Shown here one piece after another: positions 1 to 8,124 of a stretch of DNA of 64,000 nucleotides (positions are counted from its first letter, which is position 1; each line of letters starts with the position of its first letter). Location of the stretch: positions 124,001 to 188,000 of the forward strand of contig JAOALD010000002.1 in assembly GCA_025153755.1 (NCBI GenBank), given 5' to 3'. Both the position numbers and the translations under genes were made by a program. This DNA is from SAR92 clade bacterium H921 (GTDB lineage Bacteria; Pseudomonadota; Gammaproteobacteria; Pseudomonadales; Porticoccaceae). A model generated the notes under the pieces. That model worked only from the letters and a program-made list of their open reading frames with translations. It ran no database searches and had not been told where the DNA came from.

Positions 1-594
1 TTCGTCAAACAGGCGGGCCGAGGCGGCGCGGTATCCTGGCATCAGGACGGCGTAACCCATTGGCAGTCACCCAACTGGGACCTGGGTATCCACGGTTTTA
101 ATTTTCAAGTGCAGCTCTATGATACAACCCCTGCAAATGGGTTATGGATCGTGCCTGGTAGTCATAAGCTGGGACATATCGATATCAAAAAAAGGGTAGA
201 GGACAATGGAGGCGAGCGATTACCGGACGCGATTCCTCTAATCTGTGCACCGGGTGATGTGACCATCGTCAATAGACAGATGCTCCACGGCTCCTTCGCC
301 AATACCTCGGTGGATCAGCGTATGTCTATTACCATCGGCTTTCACCGTCGAGCCTCAGTGCTGGGTCAGCGCAGCGCCCTGGCTATAGAAGGGGGCGATA
401 TTTATGACGAGCAGCGCATATTTGAGCGATCAGCGGTAATTGCCGTGGCCATCGATGCGCGGGCTCAATATTTTCCCAATGAAACTCGCTATTGCTATGA
501 ACCCTTTGTCGGGTTGGAAGAGGACTACCGCTGGAATGACGATACGTTTGAGAGGGTGATACGAAACTACAGCAGTAGGGATTTAGCAATTTGA
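1..594 (+). CDS. Phytanoyl-CoA dioxygenase (PhyH) family oxygenase, 5' partial
   Basis: The frame is open from the first base of the window, so the N-terminus is missing; about 197 codons remain. Family knowledge: PhyH enzymes are non-haem Fe(II)/2-oxoglutarate-dependent hydroxylases. Seen: the iron-binding HxD as WHQDG near the start, the distal histidine in QMLHGSF, and an arginine-containing strand RMSITIGFHRR that would hold 2-oxoglutarate. A GTG at 109 could pose as a start, but the HxD motif lies upstream of it, so the gene begins outside the window. Its TGA overlaps the TTG start of the following MFS gene, which suggests co-translation and a shared substrate. The substrate is unknown. 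Confidence 0.85.
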   Translation, partial: FVKQAGRGGAVSWHQDGVTHWQSPNWDLGIHGFNFQVQLYDTTPANGLWIVPGSHKLGHIDIKKRVEDNGGERLPDAIPLICAPGDVTIVNRQMLHGSFANTSVDQRMSITIGFHRRASVLGQRSALAIEGGDIYDEQRIFERSAVIAVAIDARAQYFPNETRYCYEPFVGLEEDYRWNDDTFERVIRNYSSRDLAI

Positions 595-1892
595 CTGCGC
601 AAGAGACAGACGCCACATCCCGAGACTATGGTTTTTTAATATTTTTGACCCTGATCAATGTATTAAATATCGTCGATCGGCAATTAATTGCCAGCTTGGC
701 TAACTGGATAAAGCCTGAGTTAGGCCTGAGTAATACTCAATTTGGACTTTTAACTGGGCTCGTTTTCCTGTTCTTTTATGCGGTCGCCGGGGTCTTTATG
801 GGTATTTTGGCAGATCGGGTTGACCGAAATCGTTTGATTGCGTTTGGTTTAGTGGTGTGGAGTGCCCTCACAGCCATATCTGGTATGGCAAAAGGGTTCC
901 TCAGTCTCGCCATCCCTAGACTATTTATCGGTATTGGCGAATCAATTATGACGCCAACTGCTATGTCGATACTCTCGGACCGGTTTCCGTCAAAAAATCT
1001 CGGTTTTGCGGCTGGCTTTTACTACATGTCAGCGCCCCTAGGTGTGTCATTGAGTTTATTGATTGCGGCTTATCTTGAGCCCTTGATAGGTTGGCGTGGT
1101 TGTTTTTACGCACTCGGTGCACTGGGCATCCTGTTCTGCATCATTATGGTGTTCTTGAAAGAGACGCCTCGTAAGTCACAAATGAAAAGGCAGGGAAATC
1201 CAGTTAAGTCGCCAGAACTTCCGAGTATTAAACAAATGCTGGTCACGACCTGGAATGCTTTTGCTTGCTCTCCCGCTTTAAAGTTAACGGTGTTCGGCGC
1301 AGTGACTTTTCATGTTTTTTTGGGCGCTGCGATGTTTGAACAGATCTGGTTTGTCGAGGAGCGAGGTTTCGACCCCAATGATATCGCAGAGATAACCGGT
1401 TGGATGGCATTGGTTGCAGGCGTTGCAGGTAACCTTGCAGGTGGTATTGGAAGTGACTATTTTCTGCACAAGACAGGTATCGGTCGGCCGATGTTTATGT
1501 TCTGGATTACGCTGTTCATTATGCCGGTGATGCTTGCCTACAGATTTGTCGACCCTGCATCACCTCTTTTTATGGTTTGCATGTTCCTGGCTCTATTTCA
1601 GTATGGCTGCCTTTTTGGTCCTGTCTTTGGCACAGTTCAGGAGCTGGTTCCGCCTCAGATTCGGGGGACTGTCACCGCTGTTGTCCTTATGATGGTTAGT
1701 GTTTTAGGTATCGGTTTTGGCGTTACTTTTACCGGAGTCTTGGTCGACTGGTTACTCGCCAATAATATTGACAGTCCCTACACCAAAAGCCTGCTGTTCT
1801 GTACCGCAATCTCATTTTTAACCATTCCATTATTTTTCTTCGCTGGAAGGTATTTTGATCGTGATCGGCAGGCACTTAAGGAATGGGTTTGA
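591..1892 (+). CDS. MFS transporter, Spinster-like
   Basis: A 433-residue integral membrane carrier with about 12 hydrophobic segments. The first segment is followed by IVDRQLIASLANWIKPELG and the loop 2-3 motif GILADRVDRNR, as in the major facilitator superfamily, Spinster-type branch. The start is TTG at 591, overlapping the stop of the upstream dioxygenase; AGGGA at 577-581 with nine bases of spacing supports it. The protein is clearly paralogous to the MFS protein at 18138-19466 over its whole length, including the EQIWFVEERGFD region. It probably moves an organic acid or lipid-like compound across the inner membrane; the substrate cannot be read from sequence. Confidence 0.85.
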   Translation: MTAQETDATSRDYGFLIFLTLINVLNIVDRQLIASLANWIKPELGLSNTQFGLLTGLVFLFFYAVAGVFMGILADRVDRNRLIAFGLVVWSALTAISGMAKGFLSLAIPRLFIGIGESIMTPTAMSILSDRFPSKNLGFAAGFYYMSAPLGVSLSLLIAAYLEPLIGWRGCFYALGALGILFCIIMVFLKETPRKSQMKRQGNPVKSPELPSIKQMLVTTWNAFACSPALKLTVFGAVTFHVFLGAAMFEQIWFVEERGFDPNDIAEITGWMALVAGVAGNLAGGIGSDYFLHKTGIGRPMFMFWITLFIMPVMLAYRFVDPASPLFMVCMFLALFQYGCLFGPVFGTVQELVPPQIRGTVTAVVLMMVSVLGIGFGVTFTGVLVDWLLANNIDSPYTKSLLFCTAISFLTIPLFFFAGRYFDRDRQALKEWV

Positions 1893-1938
1893 GTACTTCC
1901 ATATTAATACCTTATTTTGTTCTCAAGAGATTTGCATT

Positions 1939-2883
1939 ATGACCCGCCCCGTTCTAGTGATGATGAGGCCTTTACCCTTGCCTTTACTGTGGGCGAATGG
2001 TGAGGAGATTGAGGTACGTCAATTTCAAGGCGACTTTAGTCTGTTTGAAGGCGCAGCAGTATTGTGTTCAACCGCCCTTGATAGGGTCGATGCCGACTTT
2101 ATAGCCGCTATACCTGATAGCGTAAAACTGATCGCTAATATTGGTACCGGTTATGACAATATTGATCTTGTGGCCGCGACCGCAAAAGGTATTAAGATAA
2201 CCAACACACCTGTGGTTGCTGAAGATACAGCTGATCTAGCCTTCCTATTAATTTTGGCCTCTGCAAGACAATTAACTGCCAATCAAAAATTTTTACGCGC
2301 GGGTCATTGGACCTCGACTCAGCCGGCTACCCATATAGGTAAAACTGCCCATGGGACAACTCTGGGCATTGTTGGTTTTGGGCAAATAGGCCAAGCCGTT
2401 GCCAGGCGCGCAAAAGGCTTCAATATGAATGTCATTTATCACGGCCCCAGTCGCAAACCCGCGGCGGAAAAGCTGCTGGATGCAACATACTTTGAAACGC
2501 TGGAAGAGATGCTCGCCACTGCCGACATAGTCTCTTTAAATTGCGCACTGACCGCGCAAACCAAGCATATTATTAATGCTCAGACGCTAAGTGCTATGAA
2601 GTCAGATGCGGTTCTGGTCAATACAGGACGTGGTGCGCTGATTGACGAGGCTGCTCTTGTGGCTGCTATGAAAGCTGGTCACCTCAGTGCGGCAGGTTTA
2701 GATGTCTTTGAGTACGAACCGGATATTCACTCGGGCTTGCTTGAACTGAATAACGTTACGCTGGCACCACATATAGGTGCTGCAACAGCGCAGTGCCATG
2801 AGGCTATTGGTGCCTGCGCAATTGAAAATATTCTGGCGCAATTTGAAGGCCGTGAATTGATAAGTTGCGTCGATCCACAATAG
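1939..2883 (+). CDS. D-isomer-specific 2-hydroxyacid dehydrogenase (glyoxylate/hydroxypyruvate reductase-like)
   Basis: A 314-residue NAD(P)H-dependent cytosolic oxidoreductase reducing 2-oxoacids. Seen: nucleotide-binding GIVGFGQIGQAVARR near residue 145, and the catalytic triad as Arg in VNTGRGALID, Glu in DVFEYEP and His in APHIGAAT. An in-frame ATG at 1855 is possible but would overlap the MFS gene by 38 bases and add a non-conserved tail. The ATG at 1939, with AAGAG just upstream, begins directly with the family-like MTRPVLVM. It sits between transporter and esterase genes on one strand, so it is probably part of the same catabolic series. The exact 2-oxoacid is not known. Confidence 0.88.
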   Translation: MTRPVLVMMRPLPLPLLWANGEEIEVRQFQGDFSLFEGAAVLCSTALDRVDADFIAAIPDSVKLIANIGTGYDNIDLVAATAKGIKITNTPVVAEDTADLAFLLILASARQLTANQKFLRAGHWTSTQPATHIGKTAHGTTLGIVGFGQIGQAVARRAKGFNMNVIYHGPSRKPAAEKLLDATYFETLEEMLATADIVSLNCALTAQTKHIINAQTLSAMKSDAVLVNTGRGALIDEAALVAAMKAGHLSAAGLDVFEYEPDIHSGLLELNNVTLAPHIGAATAQCHEAIGACAIENILAQFEGRELISCVDPQ

Positions 2884-2915
2884 CCCTTTTATTCAGGAAA
2901 AAATGGATTTCTCTT

Positions 2916-4664
2916 ATGATTATGATTAACACCGATAATGTTTTTGAAACAGCGCTCAAGCTCTTAAATGCGTTTCTAATAGGTGTATGCTGTATTTTTT
3001 TGCTGAGTGCATGTAGCTCTGAAAAATATAAAAGAACAGATGATGAATCTAAATCTATCAGCGCTGAGGTGAGTATCACTGGCGGTTTAATTCGTGGATT
3101 AATCTCAGATAAAAACACTAATTCGCTAAAGCAATATCATGGGATTCCCTTTGCCGCCCCTCCGTTAGGAAAGCTGAGATGGGCACCTCCGGCGCCGGTG
3201 ATTCCTTGGGCCGGGACTTTAGATGCGACCAGTCATGGGCGTTATTGCATGCAGCCTGAGACGACAGGGATAGGTATTTATATTGGTACACGAAGTAATC
3301 CCAGCGAAGACTGCTTGACGATCAATGTATGGACTCGAGCCAATAAGGTTGATGAAAAAAGACCAGTTATGGTCTGGATACACGGAGGTGGATTATTGGG
3401 CGGCGCTGGCTTTGAGCAAAGTGGCGAAGCGCTAACCAAAAAAGGAGTTGTGTTGGTTACCTTTAACTATCGTCTGGGAAGGCTAGGGTTTTTCTCCCAT
3501 CCTGAGCTTAGCGCCGAGAGCCCAAAAGGTGTATCGGGTAATCAGGGATTTAGGGATCAGATTGCTGCCTTACACTGGGTTAAAGAAAATATTACAAAAT
3601 TTGGCGGAGACCCCAATAACATTACTATATTCGGTGAATCTGCAGGGAGCTTTAGCGTCTCGGCTCTTCAGGCAAGTCCTCTTACCAAAGGATTATTCCA
3701 TCGCGCTATAGGGCAAAGCGGTGGGATATTTTGGCCAATGTCGCATCGAAACATGGATAAACCATGGGCTCCCTCAGATGAAAAGCTTGGCATGATATTA
3801 GCAAAAGTTTTAGTTGGAGAGGGCGATAATGCGTCCCTTGATCTATTGCGAGCAACGCCGGCTTATCAAGTTATTGCTGCTGCCGAATCTAGCCCGGCGC
3901 TCAGTGCACTGGAATATATTCCAACAGTGGACGGTGAAGTTCTTCCAGATGAGATTTCCTCTATTTTTGCGAGAGGCGAGCAGGCTGATGTGCCCACTAT
4001 GATCGGCAATAACGCTAATGAGCATAAAGCGGTTATGGATTTATTTACTTGTATAAATGGCAGTGGGGTTGATGGATTTAACCGTTTTAAAATGGGGCTG
4101 TTAGGAGAGGTTTTCGATGAAATTGGCTCTCTTTACCCAAGTGGCAGTGAGCAAACTATTCTCCAGTCTTGGGAGGAGTTCTCAAATGACGTCAACTTTA
4201 CTTATCCCATGAGACTCTGGGCAAGAGCCATGAGTAATGTGAGTAGTGATGTTTACCTCTACTGGTTTAACTATTACCCCCCAGTATTAGATAGACAATA
4301 CAAGGCTTTCCACGGTGGAGATCTTCCCTATGTCTTTGGACAACTTGATATGTTTGGTGGTAATCCAGTGGGTGCTGATTTCGCTGATGCCGATAAAATA
4401 ATGAGTGCCTGGACTCGATTTGCATCCAGCGGAAATCCCAATGGTAAAAATATTGATGGTTGGGAATCCTTCACACCAAGCAATGAAAGTTATTTTATTT
4501 TAGGTCCAGAAAATGCGCCTGCGAGGAATCTTAGAACAGAGAGAATGGGTTTAATAGAAAAGGCATGGGACATTCGTCGAGTTCAGGGAACCGCGTCTTT
4601 GCCAACGGTTATGCCGACTGGCATAAAAGACTTAATGCGTAAATGTAAAGGAGCTAATCCATGA
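2916..4664 (+). CDS. Type B carboxylesterase, predicted lipoprotein
   Basis: An alpha/beta-hydrolase of the carboxylesterase/lipase type B family, about 582 residues from the chosen start. Seen: a hydrophobic N-terminal segment ending in the lipobox LLSAC, so a lipid-anchored envelope enzyme is predicted; the family signature SEDCLTINVW; the oxyanion loop HGGG; the nucleophile elbow FGESAG with Ser near 242; and a late FHGGDLPYVFG that carries the likely catalytic His. The frame is open from 2865, overlapping the previous gene. I favour ATG 2916 (or 2922) because it gives a short lipoprotein signal; no strong ribosome site decides it. The last codons overlap the next esterase (ATGA), indicating coupled translation. 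Confidence 0.88.
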   Translation: MIMINTDNVFETALKLLNAFLIGVCCIFLLSACSSEKYKRTDDESKSISAEVSITGGLIRGLISDKNTNSLKQYHGIPFAAPPLGKLRWAPPAPVIPWAGTLDATSHGRYCMQPETTGIGIYIGTRSNPSEDCLTINVWTRANKVDEKRPVMVWIHGGGLLGGAGFEQSGEALTKKGVVLVTFNYRLGRLGFFSHPELSAESPKGVSGNQGFRDQIAALHWVKENITKFGGDPNNITIFGESAGSFSVSALQASPLTKGLFHRAIGQSGGIFWPMSHRNMDKPWAPSDEKLGMILAKVLVGEGDNASLDLLRATPAYQVIAAAESSPALSALEYIPTVDGEVLPDEISSIFARGEQADVPTMIGNNANEHKAVMDLFTCINGSGVDGFNRFKMGLLGEVFDEIGSLYPSGSEQTILQSWEEFSNDVNFTYPMRLWARAMSNVSSDVYLYWFNYYPPVLDRQYKAFHGGDLPYVFGQLDMFGGNPVGADFADADKIMSAWTRFASSGNPNGKNIDGWESFTPSNESYFILGPENAPARNLRTERMGLIEKAWDIRRVQGTASLPTVMPTGIKDLMRKCKGANP

Positions 4665-5743
4665 GTTTTAGTAAATCAAAAGTGAGGATAACAATGTTTA
4701 GGAGTTTATTTGTGTTCCTGTTGAGCTTCTTTGGCTCAAATTCAGGCTCAGTGGCTTCAGAGGGCTGGGTAGTCCCTGAGAAGCAGTTGTCGGCAGCATC
4801 AGGTCTCAGTGATGAAACTCGACAGTTACTGACAGTGTTGGGTGCATCTCAATTCGATAAGAGAAAAATGACATTGGATGGCGATCTTCGACAGGGGCTT
4901 CTTGGTATCGCAGAGCAAGCGATGTTGCAACAAAAAGACATAACAATTGAAACCCATGAGAGTCAGTTTGGCGTTAAGATCCAAACGTCTGAAATGGCCG
5001 CGGTCAAGGTTTATAAAATTAGTCCTACACAGATTAATACCGCCTTTAAAGGGCGAATTTTTATGCATGCGCATGGTGGCGGCCACTTTTTGGGTGGTGG
5101 CGCTATGGCAGCGCAAGAGGGTGCCATGATCGCCGCTAGCGCGGGGATTGAAGTAGTATCCGTAGACTACACATTGTCAACTGAGGGGCCATTTCCAGCT
5201 GCTTTGAATGATCTGGTTGCTGTTTATCAAGAATTGCTCAAGACCTTTCCCGCCAGTGCCATTGCCGTGGGGGGTACTTCAGCTGGCGGTAACCTGACAC
5301 TGGCAACCGTTCTAAAGCTCAAAGAGTTAAAGCTCAAGGTACCTGGAGCGTTATTTGTCGGTACCCCGAATGCAGATTTATTGTTCACTGGCGACAGTAT
5401 CATCACCAATGAATATGTCGATAATACACTGGTGACTGTGGAAGGTATGATTCGGGCATCTGCCAAGGTATATGCAGGTGAGTATGAGCTTACCAACCCG
5501 CTTATCTCACCATTGTATGGAGACTTCTCTGATTTTCCGCCGACTTACTTGGTTTCTGGCACCAGAGATCTATTGCTGAGTGACACAGTAAAGGTGCATC
5601 GAAAGCTGCGTGACGCAGGGGTGGAAACGGATCTCAATATCTTCGAAGGGATTCCTCATGGGGCCTATTTAGCTGTTCCTGGATCAAGGGAATTTAATGG
5701 CGCGCTAGGCGATCTTAAGACGTTTCTTCAGCGCCATCTGTAA
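4661..5743 (+). CDS. Secreted alpha/beta hydrolase, HSL/acetyl-esterase type
   Basis: A 360-residue esterase of the hormone-sensitive-lipase-like group. Seen: a cleavable-looking signal region within the first 35 residues, oxyanion motif HAHGGGHFLGGG, nucleophile motif GGTSAGG with Ser207, acid residue in SGTRDLLL and histidine in GIPHGAY. Two starts are possible: ATG 4661, overlapping the upstream stop with AAGGAG at 4648-4653, and ATG 4694 with GAGGA at 4684-4688. The first is used here. Together with the upstream lipoprotein esterase it forms a pair of envelope esterases, likely opening an ester or lactone before uptake. Confidence 0.88.
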   Translation: MSFSKSKVRITMFRSLFVFLLSFFGSNSGSVASEGWVVPEKQLSAASGLSDETRQLLTVLGASQFDKRKMTLDGDLRQGLLGIAEQAMLQQKDITIETHESQFGVKIQTSEMAAVKVYKISPTQINTAFKGRIFMHAHGGGHFLGGGAMAAQEGAMIAASAGIEVVSVDYTLSTEGPFPAALNDLVAVYQELLKTFPASAIAVGGTSAGGNLTLATVLKLKELKLKVPGALFVGTPNADLLFTGDSIITNEYVDNTLVTVEGMIRASAKVYAGEYELTNPLISPLYGDFSDFPPTYLVSGTRDLLLSDTVKVHRKLRDAGVETDLNIFEGIPHGAYLAVPGSREFNGALGDLKTFLQRHL

Positions 5744-5815
5744 ACGAGACGCTATAACAGAGGTTTATTAACCAATACCTCTTTGTTAATAGACTTCATT
5801 GGAGCAGCATTGTCT

Positions 5816-5829
5816 TATACCTTAGTAAA
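5816..5829. promoter_or_regulatory. Weak copy of the TATAC-N4-GTATA palindrome
   Basis: TATAC-CTTA-GTAAA matches the five-plus-five dyad seen at 8050, 18111, 19519 and 23162 with one mismatch in the right arm. It lies 30 bases before the dehalogenase-like gene. It is weaker than the other copies and could be chance. Confidence 0.35.
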
Positions 5830-5858
5830 TTTTTTATAATTAGTTTATTGGATACCCA

Positions 5859-6905
5859 ATGAAAGTTCTTCGAACGCCGGACGAGAGATTTAGCGGTCTT
5901 GTCGATTTTCCATTCGCACCTAATTACCTCAATATAGATGATCAGGATGGCGGGACATTGCGAATGCACTACCTTGATGAGGGCCCCGCTGATGGAGAAT
6001 TGGTTCTCTGTATGCATGGCCAGCCTAATTGGAGTTACTCTTTTAGAAAAATGATAGGCCCACTGGCCAGTGCAGGTTTTAGGGTGGTGGTCCCAGATAT
6101 TGTCGGCTTTGGCCGATCGGATAAACCCTCAAAGCGTTCAGATTACACCTTTGACAGACATGTGAATTGGCTGAAAAGCTTTATTGAAGGGCTTGATCTG
6201 GAAAATATTAATCTCATTGCTCAGGATTGGGGTGGGCCAATTGCTCTGCGCAATGTCGCCGATAATCCAGATAGATTTGCGCGTATTCTGGTTACTAATA
6301 CGGGTCTAGGTGATGCAAAAGGGATACCGCTGGAAAAGGCATCTGAGTTGCATAGGCTGTTGAGCGAAACGCCAGTACTGCCTATTGAACAAGTCACTAA
6401 AAATGCCCTTGGTGCAGCAGACGGTCGCCCTGGATTCTTTTATTGGATCAAGCACTGTGACGCCTACGCGGACTTTGACCCTGGGGAAGTTATGCGCTTT
6501 TGGCTAAATGACTGCTCAGACGAAGAGTGCAGGGCCTATGCTGCGCCATTTCCCGACGAGTCCTATAAGCAGGGTGCTCGGCAATTTCCCACACTGGTGC
6601 CGATTATCCCGGATAATCCATCCATTCCTGATAATAAGCGTGCATGGAAGGTACTGGAGAAATTTGATAAGCCATTTCTCACAGCGTTTTCTGCATCGCC
6701 ACTGCCTACAAGAGGTCCCTGTGCAAACTTTCTGGACTTCAAAATGTATAAAAATGAGGCTCCGGCAATAGCGAGATTCCAACAGGACATTCCTGGGGCC
6801 CATGGGTTAAATCACGTCACTATTGCCGATTCGGGTCACTACACTCAGGATGATGCGGGAGAAGAGTTAGCGAGAGTGGCTATTGAGTTTTTTACTACAA
6901 CATAG
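5859..6905 (+). CDS. Haloalkane dehalogenase-like alpha/beta hydrolase (subfamily I type)
   Basis: A 348-residue alpha/beta-hydrolase. Family knowledge: haloalkane dehalogenases use an Asp nucleophile and displace halide. Seen: HGQPNWSYSF at 53-62 (oxyanion/halide loop), nucleophile elbow AQDWGG with Asp123 followed by Trp124, as in DhlA-type enzymes, PDIVGFGRSDKP at about 79-90, and a C-terminal SGHYTQDD carrying the likely catalytic His. An Asp rather than Ser nucleophile makes it a dehalogenase-type enzyme and not an esterase, though epoxide hydrolase-like activity cannot be excluded. A possible operator lies 30 bases upstream. Substrate unknown. Confidence 0.82.
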   Translation: MKVLRTPDERFSGLVDFPFAPNYLNIDDQDGGTLRMHYLDEGPADGELVLCMHGQPNWSYSFRKMIGPLASAGFRVVVPDIVGFGRSDKPSKRSDYTFDRHVNWLKSFIEGLDLENINLIAQDWGGPIALRNVADNPDRFARILVTNTGLGDAKGIPLEKASELHRLLSETPVLPIEQVTKNALGAADGRPGFFYWIKHCDAYADFDPGEVMRFWLNDCSDEECRAYAAPFPDESYKQGARQFPTLVPIIPDNPSIPDNKRAWKVLEKFDKPFLTAFSASPLPTRGPCANFLDFKMYKNEAPAIARFQQDIPGAHGLNHVTIADSGHYTQDDAGEELARVAIEFFTTT

Positions 6906-6980
6906 ATGCCGGTTTGAAATTTCAGAGGTAAAAGCTATCTCTCCATTTCTGGAACACATACAAATATGAGGGTTAATTAA

Positions 6981-7820
6981 ATGGAAACAAAAATGACTAA
7001 CCAAGAAGCATTTGCTAACAAGGTGGTTTGGATAACCGGTGCCTCCGCAGGTATCGGAGAGGAGATGGCTGTGGCATTTGCCCGCAGTGGATCAAAACTT
7101 GTACTCTCCGCACGCAATAGTGAGCAGCTTGAGCGAGTAGAAAAGCGCTGTTACGAAGCAGGAGCCGACCGAGAGAGTGTGCTAGTGATGCCGTTAGATG
7201 TAGTGGATTTGGATGCTATGCCCGGTGCTGTCGATAAGGTTATGGAAGCCTATTCCAGGATAGATGTACTGATCAATAATGCAGGTGTTGGGGTGCGTGA
7301 TTTTTGTACTGAGGTGAAATTAGATCTCTACCGGACAGCGTTAGAAGTTAACCTGATAGGTCCTATTGCATTAACAAAGCAAGTATTACCCATCATGATT
7401 AAGCAGGGTTCCGGTCATATTGCTGGGACATCGAGTGTCGCAGGTAAAGTAGGCATCCCCCTGAGAACGGCTTACTGTGCTGCCAAATTTGGATTGATTG
7501 GCTTTCTTGACGCGCTGCGTGCCGAGGTGGCTTATCACGGCATTAAAGTCAGTACCATTATTCCTGGACTGGTTAAGACTGGTGCAGTCGCCAATGCTAT
7601 GACTGGCGATGGATCGGTGATTGGCGCCGAAGAGGGTGTCATGACTGAGGGTTTGACAGCCGAGGAGGCCGCTGCCGCCATTTTACCGCAGTTGGCTTGC
7701 CATGCAGATGAATTCGTTATTGGTAATTGCGATTCGTCAAAGATGGTCGAGCTAAAACGCAATGATCCGATACAGATTTTTCGGGGCCTTGAGCAGATGG
7801 CAGAAAGTTTATATAGCTAA
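6981..7820 (+). CDS. Short-chain dehydrogenase/reductase (SDR)
   Basis: A 279-residue classical SDR. Seen: cofactor motif TGASAGIGEEMA near residue 20, NNAG at about 98, catalytic Ser in GTSSVAGKVG, and YCAAK (YxxxK) before FGLIGF. The basic pattern SARNSEQLERVEKR after strand 2 hints at NADP(H) use, by inference. ATG 6981 is preceded by GAGGG at good distance; an ATG four codons further in is also possible. It follows the dehalogenase-like gene by 75 bases on the same strand and may oxidise the alcohol that enzyme releases. Confidence 0.86.
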   Translation: METKMTNQEAFANKVVWITGASAGIGEEMAVAFARSGSKLVLSARNSEQLERVEKRCYEAGADRESVLVMPLDVVDLDAMPGAVDKVMEAYSRIDVLINNAGVGVRDFCTEVKLDLYRTALEVNLIGPIALTKQVLPIMIKQGSGHIAGTSSVAGKVGIPLRTAYCAAKFGLIGFLDALRAEVAYHGIKVSTIIPGLVKTGAVANAMTGDGSVIGAEEGVMTEGLTAEEAAAAILPQLACHADEFVIGNCDSSKMVELKRNDPIQIFRGLEQMAESLYS

Positions 7821-8124
7821 ATTCAAGCGTTGTAATCTGTCAGTCCGTTGCCATTTACGTCTGTTGCTGCTTGAGTTATTGAACAGTGGCTGGCCGCCTC
7901 TCTCTTAACCGACAGCAGAGAGGGCATCCTAAAGACAAAAATAAATCCTTTTTGAACCTGCAAATTGTTTTAATAACATAGGGTTATCTATCAATAAAGC
8001 ATTGCTTATAGAAGCGAGGAGTTCGAAACAACATACTTAACAACATCGATATAGCTGACTATATTTTTGGCTTGTAGCGAAGAAAAGAAAAGTATAATAA
8101 ATTCGAACTTAAGAGGGATTTCTA
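7821..8124. other. Intergenic region upstream of a TBDR gene
   Basis: 304 bases without a plausible gene. It contains a seven-pair hairpin at 7897-7923 (CCTCTCT against AGAGAGG, 13-base loop) without a following T run, so it is at best a weak terminator for the SDR. It also holds the palindrome at 8050-8063 and a TATAAT at 8093-8098. Confidence 0.6.
8050..8098 (+). promoter_or_regulatory. Operator-like palindrome and -10 box upstream of TBDR
   Basis: TATAG-CTGA-CTATA at 8050-8063 is a perfect five-plus-five dyad. A good -10 (TATAAT, 8093-8098) follows, with only a poor -35 (TTGTAG, 8072-8077, 15-base spacing). The dyad centre is about 36 bases before the -10, similar to the distal site before the TBDR at 19605. 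That placement could suit an activator; the bound protein is unknown. Confidence 0.55.

Noticed and set aside
5796-6017. Minus-strand 73-codon frame over the dehalogenase start
   Set aside because: Overlaps a well-supported + strand gene and its ribosome region; no family pattern.
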